NCBI GenBank assembly: GCA_963922205.1
Contig: CAWUHX010000277.1
Coordinates: 404,821-468,820, forward strand
DNA length: 64,000 bases
Direction: 5' to 3'
Source of the DNA: Romanomermis culicivorax
Lineage: Eukaryota > Nematoda > Enoplea > Mermithida > Mermithidae
Notes under the pieces: generated by a model
Database searches by the model: none
Seen by the model: only the letters and a program-made list of their open reading frames with translations
Told to the model about the DNA's origin: nothing
In this document: one piece after another, positions 47,301 to 56,840 of the stretch
Numbering within the stretch: position 1 is the stretch's first letter
Layout of the letters: each line of letters opens with the position of its first letter
Program-made: the position numbers and the translations under genes

Positions 47301-49268
47301 TTCTAAGACAGCTTTTTCATTACTTTTGTGCATATTTTGAATGAAAAGCAAGCTTGCAGAACTTTTTCTTTGTTTTTTTATTCGCCACTCCCCTGCCCTC
47401 CTGGATAGGGTCAAAGGAGCCTCCCCCTAGAAAGTTCTTGCCGTGCATGCCTGGTGCAGACGGTGTTCGTGGTAGTAGTTTTGATTTTCATCGTTTTTGG
47501 ATTTACATGGATTTCATGAAAGACACTTGAAGTAGAACTGAATTTCACAAAAAAAACTCAACTGGTGATTTTTATCTACACAAGTATATTATTGCTTCTA
47601 TTATGATTATTACAGGCACTCCATGTATTGCTCGCAGATCGGGCTACTATCGCGGCCTTGTCATCGATTGTGAAAGAGGCTTAGTTGCTGTTCATTTCGT
47701 GGATTATGGTGATCAATATAGTTTAGCTGTGAAGGATGTGTTTGAAATCGCGGACGAATTCGTCACTCAACCCGCGTTCGCTCTACATTCTGGTTTAAAA
47801 GCAAAGATTATCGATAATGATTACCCTCGATCTATTTATAGCCCTGAAGAACTGACCATTTTCCGTAAAATGATCGAAAATACCAAATTTGTTGCGACAT
47901 TAATAGATGATAAAGGTGGCATTTGCCGATGGAAAATATACGATCAGGCCACGAAAAAGTGTCTTGCTCACTCTTTACTGGAAGCATATTCGAAAGCTAA
48001 GAGAAAACCAGCAAATAAGGTAAAAATTTAAAGAAATTGCTTATCCCAGCTAAGAATATCCGATTATGAATTGGTGTGAACTCTGGTAAGTTTACCGTCC
48101 ATCAAAGGCACAAAATTTATTTTTATTTTGACTGCTTTTGATTAGTTTCCATTCCTATGCTACAAATGAGGAAATTTCCTTCCCAGTCATAGTGCTTATG
48201 CACATCATTTTGTAGATTTCAACATACATGTAATTGCGAGGGCTATGGGAACCCCCCCCCCCATCCCAGAAATCGTCGGCCATATGGCTAGCCATTGGGC
48301 GACCGCCGTCCAGGATTTTCCAATCCTATGGCTAGCCATATGGTAGCCCTAGGGACCGCCATACTTTTGGTCGGAAAAATACTGAAAAGTGTAATTTTTA
48401 TATGAAAAATGTCAATTTTTGAACATAAAATTGTCAAAAATGTTAATTTTCCGGGCGCTTCGCGCCATTAGTACATTTTTTCTGTCTTTTTAGAAAAAAA
48501 ATATTTTTTGAACTATTGTTTGGACCTATTTCACGAAAAAAGTCGATTTTTTCCCTTGAGAGACGCCTCCCACAAAATTTTGGGAATTACACACCCCCGG
48601 CCCAAAAAAAGTCGTCCAACCTCCCCAAGACCTCGAGGCCCCGTTACATGTATGGATTTCAAGATGCAAACTTCAGGAAGAAATTTAATTCTTTAAAATA
48701 CTTGGAATTCGTCAAAGGATGGCAAAATTTGCACCAAGGTGGATCCTGAAGTCTTCAAGTCTCTCTGACCTAACCATACATTTTACGTTTAAGTCAACTC
48801 AATGTGATACGAGGATACTGTCGAGCAACGAACAAAACTGTCGATTGATTTGCACGCCGAAATCGCAATCAGATACACAATACGGCTTTAAGAGGTTAGT
48901 GGTCAAACGAATTTGTGTTTAAAACTCAGTCATATCAACCTCGTAAATGATTTGAAAATCCTCTAAGCAACATATTTCGTATTATTTTGATAGGCTCTTT
49001 CCAGAAAGGTCGTAAAAATTCTCTGGGAATAAAATTACAGTAAAGAAACCCGCTCTGGATAAATTTTCTAGTGCATGACCAAAACTTGGATAAGAGAGCT
49101 TTTTTGCTGTTTAACTGTACAAATAAATGATGATTTTTTTGTCCTAGACGTCCGAAAAAAGTTAAATTTCGTTCTGACTGCGTGGATCCATTGCCCCGTG
49201 AAGGGCGGGGACGCCAGGTTGCGAGAAGATCACGAAGTAATAACCATAGGCGTTGGGATAAATTCTGA
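38395..49268 (+). CDS. Coiled-coil and Tudor-domain protein, 13 exons
   Basis: A 655-aa model. Exons: 38395-38571, 38635-38819, 42557-42703, 42769-42805, 42861-42986, 43048-43086, 43515-43679, 43738-43800, 43921-44055, 44415-44682, 47616-48019, 48794-48894, 49148-49268. All junctions are GT...AG, all phases agree, and the total is 1968 nt. ATG 38395 is chosen after an acceptor at 38358; further 5' exons are possible. Residues ~60-350 are charged, heptad-like coiled coil (for example KLKESSELNLELTTCQNQLE). An extended Tudor domain covers ~370-560, with the core C-I-A-R-R-S-G-Y-Y-R-G-L-V and H-F-V-D-Y-G-D built across the exon 10/11 junction. The C-terminal exon is basic with an RG-like patch (REGRGRQVARRSRS). 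Tudor domains of this type bind methylated Arg, often on Piwi-pathway proteins; a germline or RNP-granule role is inference. Exons 9 and 12 are the least certain; a retained exon-11 frame would stop at 48029. Confidence 0.75.
38984..39164. mobile_element. hAT-type MITE family G, copy 1 (inverted)
   Basis: CAAATGCGGATTTAGG at the left and GGATCCGCCACTG at the right, with GGCGGCCGCCC inside. The same element in the other orientation is at 41772-41960. It lies in intron 2 of the Tudor gene. Confidence 0.65.
39267..39300. mobile_element. Solitary end of MITE family D
   Basis: TATAGTTTGTTTTTTCATAA followed by ATGCTTCTCAATT matches the family-D left terminus. No matching right end follows. Confidence 0.4.
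39590..40015. mobile_element. MITE family B, copy 1 (degraded)
   Basis: Shares ordered blocks with 41313-41707: CCCAGAAATCGTCGG, TTGGGTGACC, ATGGTAGTCATAGG, CACACTTTTGG, then TTTTTAGACAAA and AAAATTTTGG. The hairpin is decayed and the left end unclear. Confidence 0.55.
40016..41090. other. Intron 2 of the Tudor gene, low-complexity palindrome-like section
   Basis: A T/C-rich arm (about 40280-40600) and an A/G-rich arm (about 40725-40870) are roughly complementary in composition, with TTTCTTT against AAAGAAA words. No exon recognised. Confidence 0.4.
41096..41312 (-). mobile_element. MITE family C, copy 1 (inverted)
   Basis: From GGCAAGAATTTTCCAGGGGG to GGGTTTACCCC, with internal AAAAAGTTCTGCAAGC and GCACAAAAATCATCAAAAAA. 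Matches 47206-47450 and 61083-61330. It directly abuts a family-B copy. Confidence 0.65.
41313..41707 (+). mobile_element. MITE family B, copy 2
   Basis: TACATGTAATTGGGG to GGGCTCCGTTACATGTA, 395 bp, AT-rich core with hairpin GGCGC-TTC-GCGCC (41523-41535), blocks ATGGCTAGCCAT and CATACTTTTGGTCGGAAAAA. No coding sequence. Located in intron 2 of the Tudor gene. Confidence 0.78.
41772..41960 (+). mobile_element. hAT-type MITE family G, copy 2
   Basis: CAGTGGCGGATCCAGAAATT to CCTAAATCCGCACTTG, 189 bp. Flanking 8-mers GATTAAAA and CATTCAAA agree at 6 of 8, a plausible old target duplication. Confidence 0.7.
42001..42388 (-). mobile_element. MITE family B, copy 3 (inverted)
   Basis: GCAACGGAGCCCC at the left and CTACATGTAC at the right. 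Internal blocks are the reverse complement of 41313-41707, with a decayed hairpin near 42148. Confidence 0.7.
43133..43492 (+). mobile_element. MITE family B, copy 4
   Basis: TATATGTAATTAGG to CCATTACATGTAT. It fills most of Tudor intron 6 and ends about 20 bp before the acceptor of exon 7. Confidence 0.7.
44789..45109 (-). mobile_element. MITE family B, copy 5 (inverted, truncated)
   Basis: Begins near CATACATGTATATATG and ends where copy 6 starts. Blocks AAAAAATTCG, TTTTTGTCTAAAAAATCAT and GACGAAAAGTATGGGG identify the family. The truncation suggests that copy 6 inserted into, or recombined with, it. Located in Tudor intron 10. Confidence 0.65.
45110..45514 (-). mobile_element. MITE family B, copy 6 (inverted)
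   Basis: TACATGCAACGGGGCCCCGAGG to CCCCCAATCGCATGTA, with GACGCGAAGCGCCGAG hairpin remnant near 45281. Immediately follows copy 5 in the same orientation. Confidence 0.72.
45686..45735. other. Perfect 18-bp hairpin in Tudor intron 10
   Basis: CAGTTTCCTGGTTCACCA (45686-45703) and its exact reverse complement (45718-45735) are separated by 14 nt. No flanking element boundary is visible. Confidence 0.75.
45740..47205. other. Tudor intron 10, nothing recognised
   Basis: AT-rich; overlapping short frames on both strands without domains. Confidence 0.4.
47206..47450 (+). mobile_element. MITE family C, copy 2
   Basis: TACATGCACACAGGGGGTAG to GTTCTTGCCGTGCATGC, with AAGACAGCTTTTTCATTAC and ATGAAAAGCAAGCTTGCAGA inside. 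It lies in the last part of Tudor intron 10. Confidence 0.68.
48225..48652 (+). mobile_element. MITE family B, copy 7
   Basis: TACATGTAATTGCGAGG to GGCCCCGTTACATGTA, hairpin GGCGC-TTC-GCGCC at 48454-48466. Located in Tudor intron 11. Confidence 0.78.
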
Positions 49269-50404
49269 AGTCAGCCAGATGAACACATGTCGTAGAACTT
49301 TGTTTGTATCGAATTTACCGTAAAATGCAAATTTTTCTATGATGTGGAATTGTTGATTCAGAGTCACATTTTTTCTAAAACTTGTTAATAAAATGTATAT
49401 TTCAATTTGGTCGATGAAGGAAGCAAGTGGCGAAATACTTAACTTGACTAGAGGTCTGGTAAAACCCAAATCCGGCTGCAGTTCCGATCCAAAATTTATG
49501 ACTAAAACATGGCGCCGATTCCATTGAAATCCAGATCTGGTGGGTCCTTTCAAAAATTTGAATGAAATCTGACGCCCGATAAGCCTGAGCAAAAATATGA
49601 TTTCTATGTTCGGATATGGTTGCAGTCTCAGATCCAGTACCAGAACCATGTTGAGATAGGTGAGGAATGTGGTTTCTGATGGAGTGTCATGTGTTGCGTC
49701 ATCCGAGTGACCACTAGTCACTCATTTGACTTTTTGGACATAAGTAGTTCAAACAATCTATGACATTATGAATTCTTTAGATTGTGACCATTGAACCTTG
49801 GCAGGAGATTCACATCCGCTCGGTTTGATCGCACTCTCAGATCTGTAACGAGTTATACAAAGCATGGTCGCAGATGACCAGTCATTTCGTGAGGTAAGGA
49901 TGAAAAAGTTAGTCATGAGGGTGACCACTGATCGCTTAACATAGTTCAAACAATTCGTTCGCAGAAGCTTAAGTAATAATTTTCGTTGTCCGTAGTCATG
50001 TGACTGATATGAGTGACCACTGTGCTCAAGAAACAAAGTTCTTGCGCCCGTTATATTTAAAGTATGCGGGGATTCCGATCCTGGAAAATTTTGTTTAGCA
50101 GATCCGGATCCGAAAAAAAATTTGCCTCAGCAGTTCCAGATCTTATATGATAGCATATACACGTGTATGCTTATATGTATTATACGTTTAATTATTCTAA
50201 AATTAAGTTTTATGAATTTATATTTCTTCTATGTCAATATTGATGATATATATGCTCAGAAATTTAGACAGTAGAGGAATCAGTTCATTTGTTCAAGCCT
50301 TACATGTGAACATTGATCTCAGATTTTGAAATTTCGAAATGTTGGAGTAATTAAGAAATGGAAACAATATTATATGATCTGATAATATATTTTAAATTTA
50401 ATAG
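49269..50404. other. Region after the Tudor gene, no gene recognised
   Basis: Contains scattered CCAGATCTGG/GGATCCGGATC-like words and GTGACCACTGATC-like words, possibly old minisatellites. A 163-codon minus-strand frame (49721-49230) lacks domains and overlaps the last Tudor exon. Confidence 0.35.
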
Positions 50405-50754
50405 AGAATTTACGATTGCTACATTTATTGATCCAAGGTGGCAATGACAAATTTATTGGAAGACCTAGAACAATGTCAGATATAGTTGAAGCATTGAAAA
50501 CCTCAGGCTGGTATTCCCGAAAGGGGAGTAAATCAGTATTAAAGCAGTCCAGGAGTAAAGTCGGACTAAACCTGTAGCAAACCTAGCGCAGGAGTGGACC
50601 AGTATTAAAATTTTCTCCTCGTCGGTATTTCCGAATGAGGAGTGGACTAAAAGTGGAGCAAACGAGGCGTAAATATTGTCGATTTAGTCCACTCTTTCAA
50701 TCCTGATAGGGGCAGTATTAAATCAGTAGTAAGTCCTATTTAGTGTGTGTAATA

Positions 50755-50832
50755 ATGGAGGCTGTTGAGCTTTTGGAATATTTGAACGACGTGGCGCATG
50801 AAATTGACATTACAATAAACATACCACTCTGA
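50755..50832 (+). pseudogene. Harbinger transposase, N-terminal stub
   Basis: ATG followed by MEAVELLEYLNDVAHEI, then a TGA after 25 codons. It resembles the start of Harbinger transposases by motif memory. The catalytic domain has been deleted. Confidence 0.5.
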
Positions 50833-50844
50833 GGCCTTTCCACT

Positions 50845-51051
50845 TCACTTCCAACTTATGAATATTCTTATCTTGACAATTAGGATCCTTCTCAAAAACT
50901 CAGCAATTCTTTGCCAAGCTCTCTTTTTTGATCCATTTGAGACTGCATCAGTTTTCTTATTTTCCAGAATTTCAATATTTTGGGTGATACATTCAATGAG
51001 TAAAAACGTTTCTTCAGTAGAAAAATTTGACGATCGTTTATCAGCAGACAT
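50845..51051 (-). pseudogene. Harbinger Myb/SANT-like protein, truncated
   Basis: A 68-codon frame. Residues 1-54 carry the Myb/SANT-like DNA-binding fold of Harbinger partner proteins (NFSTEETFLLIECITQN, then KKTDAVSNGSKKRAWQRIAE). After residue ~54 the sequence departs from the family, which marks the internal deletion. In full elements this protein binds the transposase and the element ends. Confidence 0.72.
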
Positions 51052-51770
51052 TGTTCAAATTTCAAAATATAACACACTGACACTACTACAACTACACTAC
51101 TTTCGTTTTGTCTGTTTGCATGCATAATTATTGTATGTATAGTACTCATGCTAGTTCCCACGATATTTCTCACGCCATGCGCGTCAGCGAGTGTACTATA
51201 AATAGAAATAAGTCCAGTTTTGTCCGGGATTGCTCTTCCTTCGGCAATACAAACTATGTAGCAAAGGAGGAGCAAAGTTGACATAATCCTGAACTTGATA
51301 GTCCTAGTTTGCTCCGCTGTTTAATACTGCTTCGAGTTTAGTCTACTCCTCTTTTGGCAATACGGTCCTCAGTTAGTAATCTCAATGGTGAAAGCCAGAT
51401 CATAAATTCAACGCCAGCTAAGAAGAAAGAGACTGAAAATAAGCGTGAAATTGATTCATCTAATGACTTTATAGCCAGCAGCAGTGAGGATGAAGAAGAT
51501 CAAATTGAACCAGACTATATAAGCATATGAACAGAGTATTTTTTGTATTATCTGCTCGTTATTTGTAGGATTGACGGGAAATCGGAATATCAAGAAGAAA
51601 AAATTTCACCACCTAAATTAAACATCACTGACGAACCTATCATTGACAGCCAAAAAGTTTTTGACTGCACCAGCAACAATTATCCCCCCTTCAAAATTTA
51701 TTTGGTGGTGCCGGTCGAATCTATAATCCTACCAGAAATCGTTTGAAAGGTGATGTCAGGGTTTTTTTAG

Positions 51771-52228
51771 CACGGTGCTAATGGAACTAGAACCGTGCTA
51801 ATGGAAATTGTTTGATGTTAGAACATGTGCTAATGACTATAAGATAAATTTTTGAAAAATTCTCGAGAAGAAAGTTAGATAAAAGGTATCACAAAATTGT
51901 GGTGAAAAATTAAAAATATTTGTTTTCACAAATAACTTAGTGAATGACTGGGGCTGAAATCTGGATCAGGTTTGCCTGTAGCCCCCTGGACACTACTGAA
52001 GTAATTTGAAAACAGCTGTTTTGACATATGATGAAGTTTATGCAGATCAGTAATAGTGAGTAGCTTATATAGTTGTATGTACGTTTTTTGATAAAATCAA
52101 TCAAGAACCTATATTGAAGTTGAAGTGCCGTTCCAGACACAATTAAAACATGTAAACTTTTATGCAAAGAGAACGCAAATTTAGCGATTCCTAAAAGTAT
52201 TACTGTCAAACAACTACTGAACTCTTTA
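51771..52228. other. No gene recognised
   Basis: Short tandem GTGCTAATGG words near 51765-51830; otherwise AT-rich DNA. Confidence 0.35.
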
Positions 52229-52481
52229 CTATAGTCTGTTTTTTTATAAAATGCTACCAAAATGAAAAATGACACAAATATTAGGTGACTTGAAAATCCT
52301 GCACATGAAGCTTTTACTGTAAATTTTTCCACTCAAAAACTTTCCAAGTGTTGACTGAGTTTTTTATCGCTAAATTTAAGCTTCATATGACGTACGGCTT
52401 GGTAGAAAATGCTGAAAATGTAAAATAGTACTTGCTTTCGAGATTCATTGTTTGGAAGCATTTTATAAAAAACAGACTATA
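52229..52481. mobile_element. MITE family D, copy 4
   Basis: CTATAGTCTGTTTTTTTATA to AACAGACTATA, 253 bp, near-perfect terminal inverted repeats of about 27 bp. Confidence 0.8.
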
Positions 52482-53227
52482 AGTGCATAATGTAAGGAAT
52501 AGCTAATTTAATTAGAATCAGGTGAAAGTTACTACTTTTCAAAACACCAACATCAAGCATGGTTTAACGGGTCGATAATACATAGAGCAAAAGCACATTA
52601 TTGGCATTGACCAACTCACACATTAATTTGAGAACAACAAAGTATCATTTGTCAGCCATGCTAACTGTGCTGACGTGTGTTAAAAAGACTTTGTGTCATA
52701 CTCTTGAGAAATTGCTGTTTGTCAAATATAATTTGATTACCGTCGGCTTGAAATTTTTGTGGAACATAATGAAAATTAGAATAAATAAAGATTCGATTAT
52801 GACCGTATCTTAATCTTTGACAGAAGTGGATCTGGATCCAAAAAAATTGGTTCAGCGCATCAGGATCAGATCCAGATTCAAAACTTTAGGCGGATTAGGG
52901 ATGGGCCAGTTATCCGGATCGGTTGTTTCTTCTCATGATCTTCTTTCTGTTTTCTTTTCTGTTTCCAGTTCCATTTCCTTCGTTATATCTTATCTGCCTC
53001 TGTACTTATTTGATTAGTACAGTCAATACTAATTATGGAAAAATTATGAGAACGCGTAAAGAATGCAGCTTGAAAATTTCGAAATTGCAATTTACTGGGC
53101 GTTTCATTTTTTTGACAAGCTTTGTGGCTCAGCGTGACAGTTCATACCTTTAGTTCAGCAAGAACTTATGGTGCTACCTGCAATCAACTGAAAAATTCCA
53201 CTCTATTTGATCTCCATATGACCCATG
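52482..53227. other. No gene recognised
   Basis: Contains a GGATCTGGATCC-type word cluster near 52829-52870. No exon identified. Confidence 0.35.
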
Positions 53228-53482
53228 CCTGTAAGAGGTCCGACCTGTTGGCGGGGAGGGTAAACCTAAAATTTTGGGGTGGGGGTAATAACATTCCCAA
53301 AATTTTGGGGACGGGGTCGAAAAACCCCCAAAAAAGTTGAAAAAATTTTGAAAATTTCCCCCAAAAAAAGGCCGAAAATAGCCACTTTTTTCCTAATTTT
53401 TTTCCGAGTTTGGGAAGGTTGGGTATAGGGTTGATTAAGTTGGGGGTGGGGGTCTCCCCCCAACTTCCCTCTCAATTACAGG
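53228..53482. mobile_element. MITE family A, copy 6
   Basis: CCTGTAAGAGGTCCGACC to CAATTACAGG, 255 bp, G-runs and C-runs as in the other copies. The left flank is TG rather than TA. Confidence 0.78.
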
Positions 53483-53800
53483 TATGATATGACCCTAAAT
53501 TTGGGTTTTATCTTCTAAAAGAAAGGTCTGACCAAAAATACTGTTTTCCGTCTTTTACAACTTGCAGAAAATATTTTTTTAGACATGTGTTGGAGGCATT
53601 TTGCAGGGGGACATATTGTTTGGAGATTTGTTGAACATATTTCGCATATAGATTCATTTTGAATGAAGGCCATATGCTGGGGATATTTTGTTGGAGACAT
53701 TTTGTCGGGACGCCATTAGCTCCCATTTTTGGCACGGTACTTATAGCGTGGTGTATCTTTTCTACAGCTCCTGAAACGGACGTGAAACCATCAGGCTTCT

Positions 53801-53916
53801 TACTTTTTTTTTACTTTTTTAATAAATATCACCTTGTTTTTTAATGGAGTGCTGTCTTTTACTTTTTTTTTTACTTTTTTAATAAATATCACCTTGTTTT
53901 TTAATGGAGTGCTGTC
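53801..53916 (+). repeat. 60-bp tandem duplication
   Basis: AATAAATATCACCTTG at 53821 recurs at 53881 with identical following sequence to GCTGTC, and the preceding ACTTTTTTTTTT tract is also repeated. It is a recent, nearly exact two-copy tandem. Confidence 0.85.
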
Positions 53917-54045
53917 ATACATGCACATATGTCATTTGAAATAACATGAAAATAAATTTGAAATTCGTCGTTTTCATAATTTTTTTCAAGTTATTCGCTC
54001 TTGATTCATTACTAATCCTCTAATGTTAGCTGAAAGCTTCTTTAT

Positions 54046-54690
54046 TTAGCATGGTGTCACAATATCAACTGAATTGATTTTCTTGCAGCAAATAACCCTC
54101 AGGGCAGTACGACGGAAATCCTTCACATTTATCGAATTTCCTATGAAAAAAATTACGCCGTTCATGAGGACCAAACAGCCAACGAACATATCCGAACCGT
54201 GGCCAGTATTCTGAGTTAAAATACTGGAAAAAAGAGTGTAAGTGGAGACTATTACAATTGTCATCAATTGCCACATGGCCATAAACATTATAGTGGCTAT
54301 CCTCCATCGCAGAGTCTACAATCATAGCAACTGCTTCAATTTTCTTCAATTCAAAATCACGAACATTCTCTAGGATGAAAGAATATTTATCAATTTGTCC
54401 GAGATCTTCTTTGCAAAAAAATTGAAGATCTCTGAAAAATTTGAAATTTATTTTATTCCGGTTGATGGAGCAATTTTCCTTACTGCACGAAGAGCTTTAT
54501 CGATTCCAGCTTTAAATGCTGCTGGCGAATGTAGTTTCAGCTGATGAAGTGGTCCAATTTGACACACAATTTTGACTTTATACTGTAGAAAAACGTCAAG
54601 TTCCTTCGTAGAATCAAAATCATTGGATGTCCACTGCTGATTTGGACAGAACGTGTCGTTACCTGAGTGCAAATTAGAAATTTTTACCAT
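54046..54690 (-). other. Unresolved pair of exon-like minus-strand frames
   Basis: One frame (54690-54448) follows a TTTGCACTCAG acceptor-like site and contains KELDVFLQYKVKIVCQIG, with a possible GTAAGG donor. A second (54349-54065), after TTTCATCCTAG, contains KIEAVAMIVDSAMEDSHYNV. Overlapping the second in another frame (54315-54046) is a 7TM-tail-like sequence: a hydrophobic run, then GNSINVKDFRRTALRVICC. The competing frames cannot both be real. I do not recognise the first pair, and the receptor-like reading could be chance or a dead GPCR exon. Confidence 0.3.
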
Positions 54691-54699
54691 TCGACGAGG

Positions 54700-56389
54700 T
54701 TATTGAAAAAGCTGTTGTATATGCCACTCACTGGCCATAGTGGCTTTTTCTATCTTACTGGGTCGCTGCATCTATCATTTCAAAATGAATAGAGTATGGT
54801 TATTTTTTAAATTTATGCCAAACAATTGATCTCGAGTCCCATTTTTTACGTAATTATTTTGACAATTGATTCGTGTCCGGACCACGTTCTAATTGAAGCT
54901 GACATTTTAGTCGAAATTGGAAACTTGAAAATTTGTAGGTTGATGAACTAGCGCTGGGCATGAACCCTATAGAAAATAACTCTTTATTTACGTGAATACA
55001 GTAATTATAAGGAAGAAAATGAATAAAAAGCTATCAATTCATCACTTGGGCTTCAGGCAAGCTGAAAAACAATGAATTATGAATTTTTACAAATATTGTG
55101 AATTAATATGAATGTTCTTGAATATGAGCCTGTATTTATTTTTTTCATACTGTTGTAGTTTATGCTATACTTATATTCGTTTTTTTATCCATTTGAAACT
55201 TCCATCTTTCATTTCTTCTCTTTTCAAAGATGCATCAATTTCTGTTAAGTTCTTCTGAATTTTGTAGGGCATGTTTACTGCCATGATTTGTTCTTCATTT
55301 TTGTTAACCATGCACTCAAAAATTATCGATCACTCTTGTTTTTGAAGCTAAAAATTGTACTTGTAGCCAAAAATTCTCAGTTGCTGTAGGGAATACTTTG
55401 TCTCATTTTCCTCGACAAGTTTCAATTATTTTAAACCATCAGATCCCAAGATACTATCAGAAATGTGGGACGTGAGACAGGGAGCCCAAAAATGCATTAT
55501 ATAGTTGTGGTTTATGTACCGCATCAGAAGAGTTCTGTTTTGGCCACATAATTTTTTCACGTGAAACATGGCATGTTTCATACTGTTACGACAATGTCGG
55601 GTCCTGAGAACGTGTTTACACATAATTTGCATATTCATAATTTTTATGCATACTTATATTCATTGAAATAACAACACGAGAACATATTTCGAATCCTCTC
55701 AAAAATCTTCTTTGTCATGAAAAATAGCACGTGGAATAAAATTACTGCAAAATACAGAATTTAAAAAATTTAAAAAAAAGTTAAAAAGAAAATTAAAAAC
55801 TGCAGCTTTTTGAGGGTTAATATATGAATTTTCTTTTTTCTAAATGCATTTTGACAGCTAACTACTGCTGGGGAATGTAAATGCTTTCTTCATTTCTGCT
55901 AAAATATTCATATATTTTCAACCTAATGCCTGTTCTCAAAATAAAACATGATTTCTTTGTTTTTTTGAGCATGTTTTCAAAAAGGGTAGAGCCATCACAA
56001 TTCCTTGTATTCGACGACAGTAGAACCACAGTACTATATTAAGGTACTTTTTGCATCTTGCATACAACATATATAATTTACTGTAACTTAGTTGTTCCAG
56101 GACCATGTTAGCCCTTGATGAAACTGGCCGTTTATCACTCAAAATTACAAAAGACAGAAATGTGGAAGGTGCTACTTGAGAAATATTGTGCAATAGTGAA
56201 TTACATGAAACAATACGTGAATTGCAGTCAAAATGTCTGGAAACGAGAATGTGGAAGTGTTTACGAAGAAATATGAACATCAATTGAAGATTTGAGTATT
56301 TACAAAAAAGAATTATAAACATTGCAAATATTAGAAATGTAATTTTAGCATGTAAAGAAAATTAGCATATTTAACAAAATATTACTGTA
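54700..56389. other. No gene recognised
   Basis: AT-rich with only short, domain-free frames. A 128-codon minus frame (56322-55936) has no recognisable features. Confidence 0.35.
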
Positions 56390-56636
56390 CTATAGTTTGT
56401 TTTTCTTGAAATGCTTTTAAATAAGAAAGTGGAAAGTAAGTAGTATTTCAGATTTTTACGATTTTCTGATAAACGATATATCGTATAGGAATGGAAATTT
56501 GTGAACGTATTGCAATAACCTTTAACAACTTTTCGAGCGAAAAATTTTACAGTAACAGCCCTATGTAAATGATTTCGACGACAGTTCTGATTTGTGTCAC
56601 TTTTCTATTTGGAAGCATTTTATAAAAAACAGACTC
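56390..56636. mobile_element. MITE family D, copy 5
   Basis: CTATAGTTTGTTTTTCTTGA to TAAAAAACAGACT, 247 bp. It ends about 200 bp downstream of the attacin-like gene stop. Confidence 0.78.
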
Positions 56637-56840
56637 TTATAATTTTCTTTTACTGCGTAAATTTTCATTGATTTCTATATTGATTGGTAATCTGTATTTC
56701 ATTTGCATAAATAGCTCTTATTACTTGTCATTCCCTATCATTTTTGCTTAATTTTCCTTTTACAACTGTACATCAGTTTCGAATGAAATTATTTTATGCA
56801 CACTGAATGGAATATACCTGTTGTTGAAGCAGATATTGCT

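Larger units (their letters stand above)
50506..51368. mobile_element. PIF/Harbinger deletion derivative with 3-bp target duplication TCA
   Basis: 863 bp, flanked by TCA (50503-50505 and 51369-51371). Imperfect ~25-bp terminal inverted repeats (GGCTGGTATTCCCGAAAGGG against GGACCGTATTGCCAAAAGAG) and subterminal GGAGTAAA / AGTATTAAA repeats are present. It keeps the first codons of a rightward transposase (50755) and of a leftward Myb/SANT-like gene (51051), with the middle of the autonomous element missing. A 3-bp target and this two-gene content are hallmarks of PIF/Harbinger. Confidence 0.82.
50405..51770 (+). pseudogene. hAT-superfamily transposase remnant, interrupted by a Harbinger element
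   Basis: Plus strand. TIATFIDPRW near 50410-50440 is the hAT 'LDPRF' block, in a frame that then slips by one. The next frame gives KFIGRPRTMSDIVEALKTS up to 50505. After the 863-bp insertion it resumes as VSNLNGESQIINSTPAKKK and an acidic stretch (SSNDFIASSSEDEEDQ) to a TGA near 51528. A further frame contains EYQEEKISPP. The end, near 51697-51765, reads GGAGRIYNPTRNRLKGDV, the conserved tail after the dimerisation motif. Multiple frameshifts and stops make it dead. It is a different hAT lineage from the 23905-24670 remnant as far as can be judged. Confidence 0.65.

Noticed and set aside
49230..49721. 163-codon minus-strand frame
   Set aside because: No domain or splice context; overlaps the last Tudor exon in antisense.
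50892..51284. 130-codon minus-strand frame overlapping the Myb-like stub
   Set aside because: The Myb/SANT motif is in the other frame (from 51051). This frame shows none.
51937..52332. 131-codon minus-strand frame
   Set aside because: It runs into a family-D MITE, and the hydrophobic composition is explained by AT-rich DNA.
55936..56322. 128-codon minus-strand frame
   Set aside because: No recognisable motif and no supporting splice sites.
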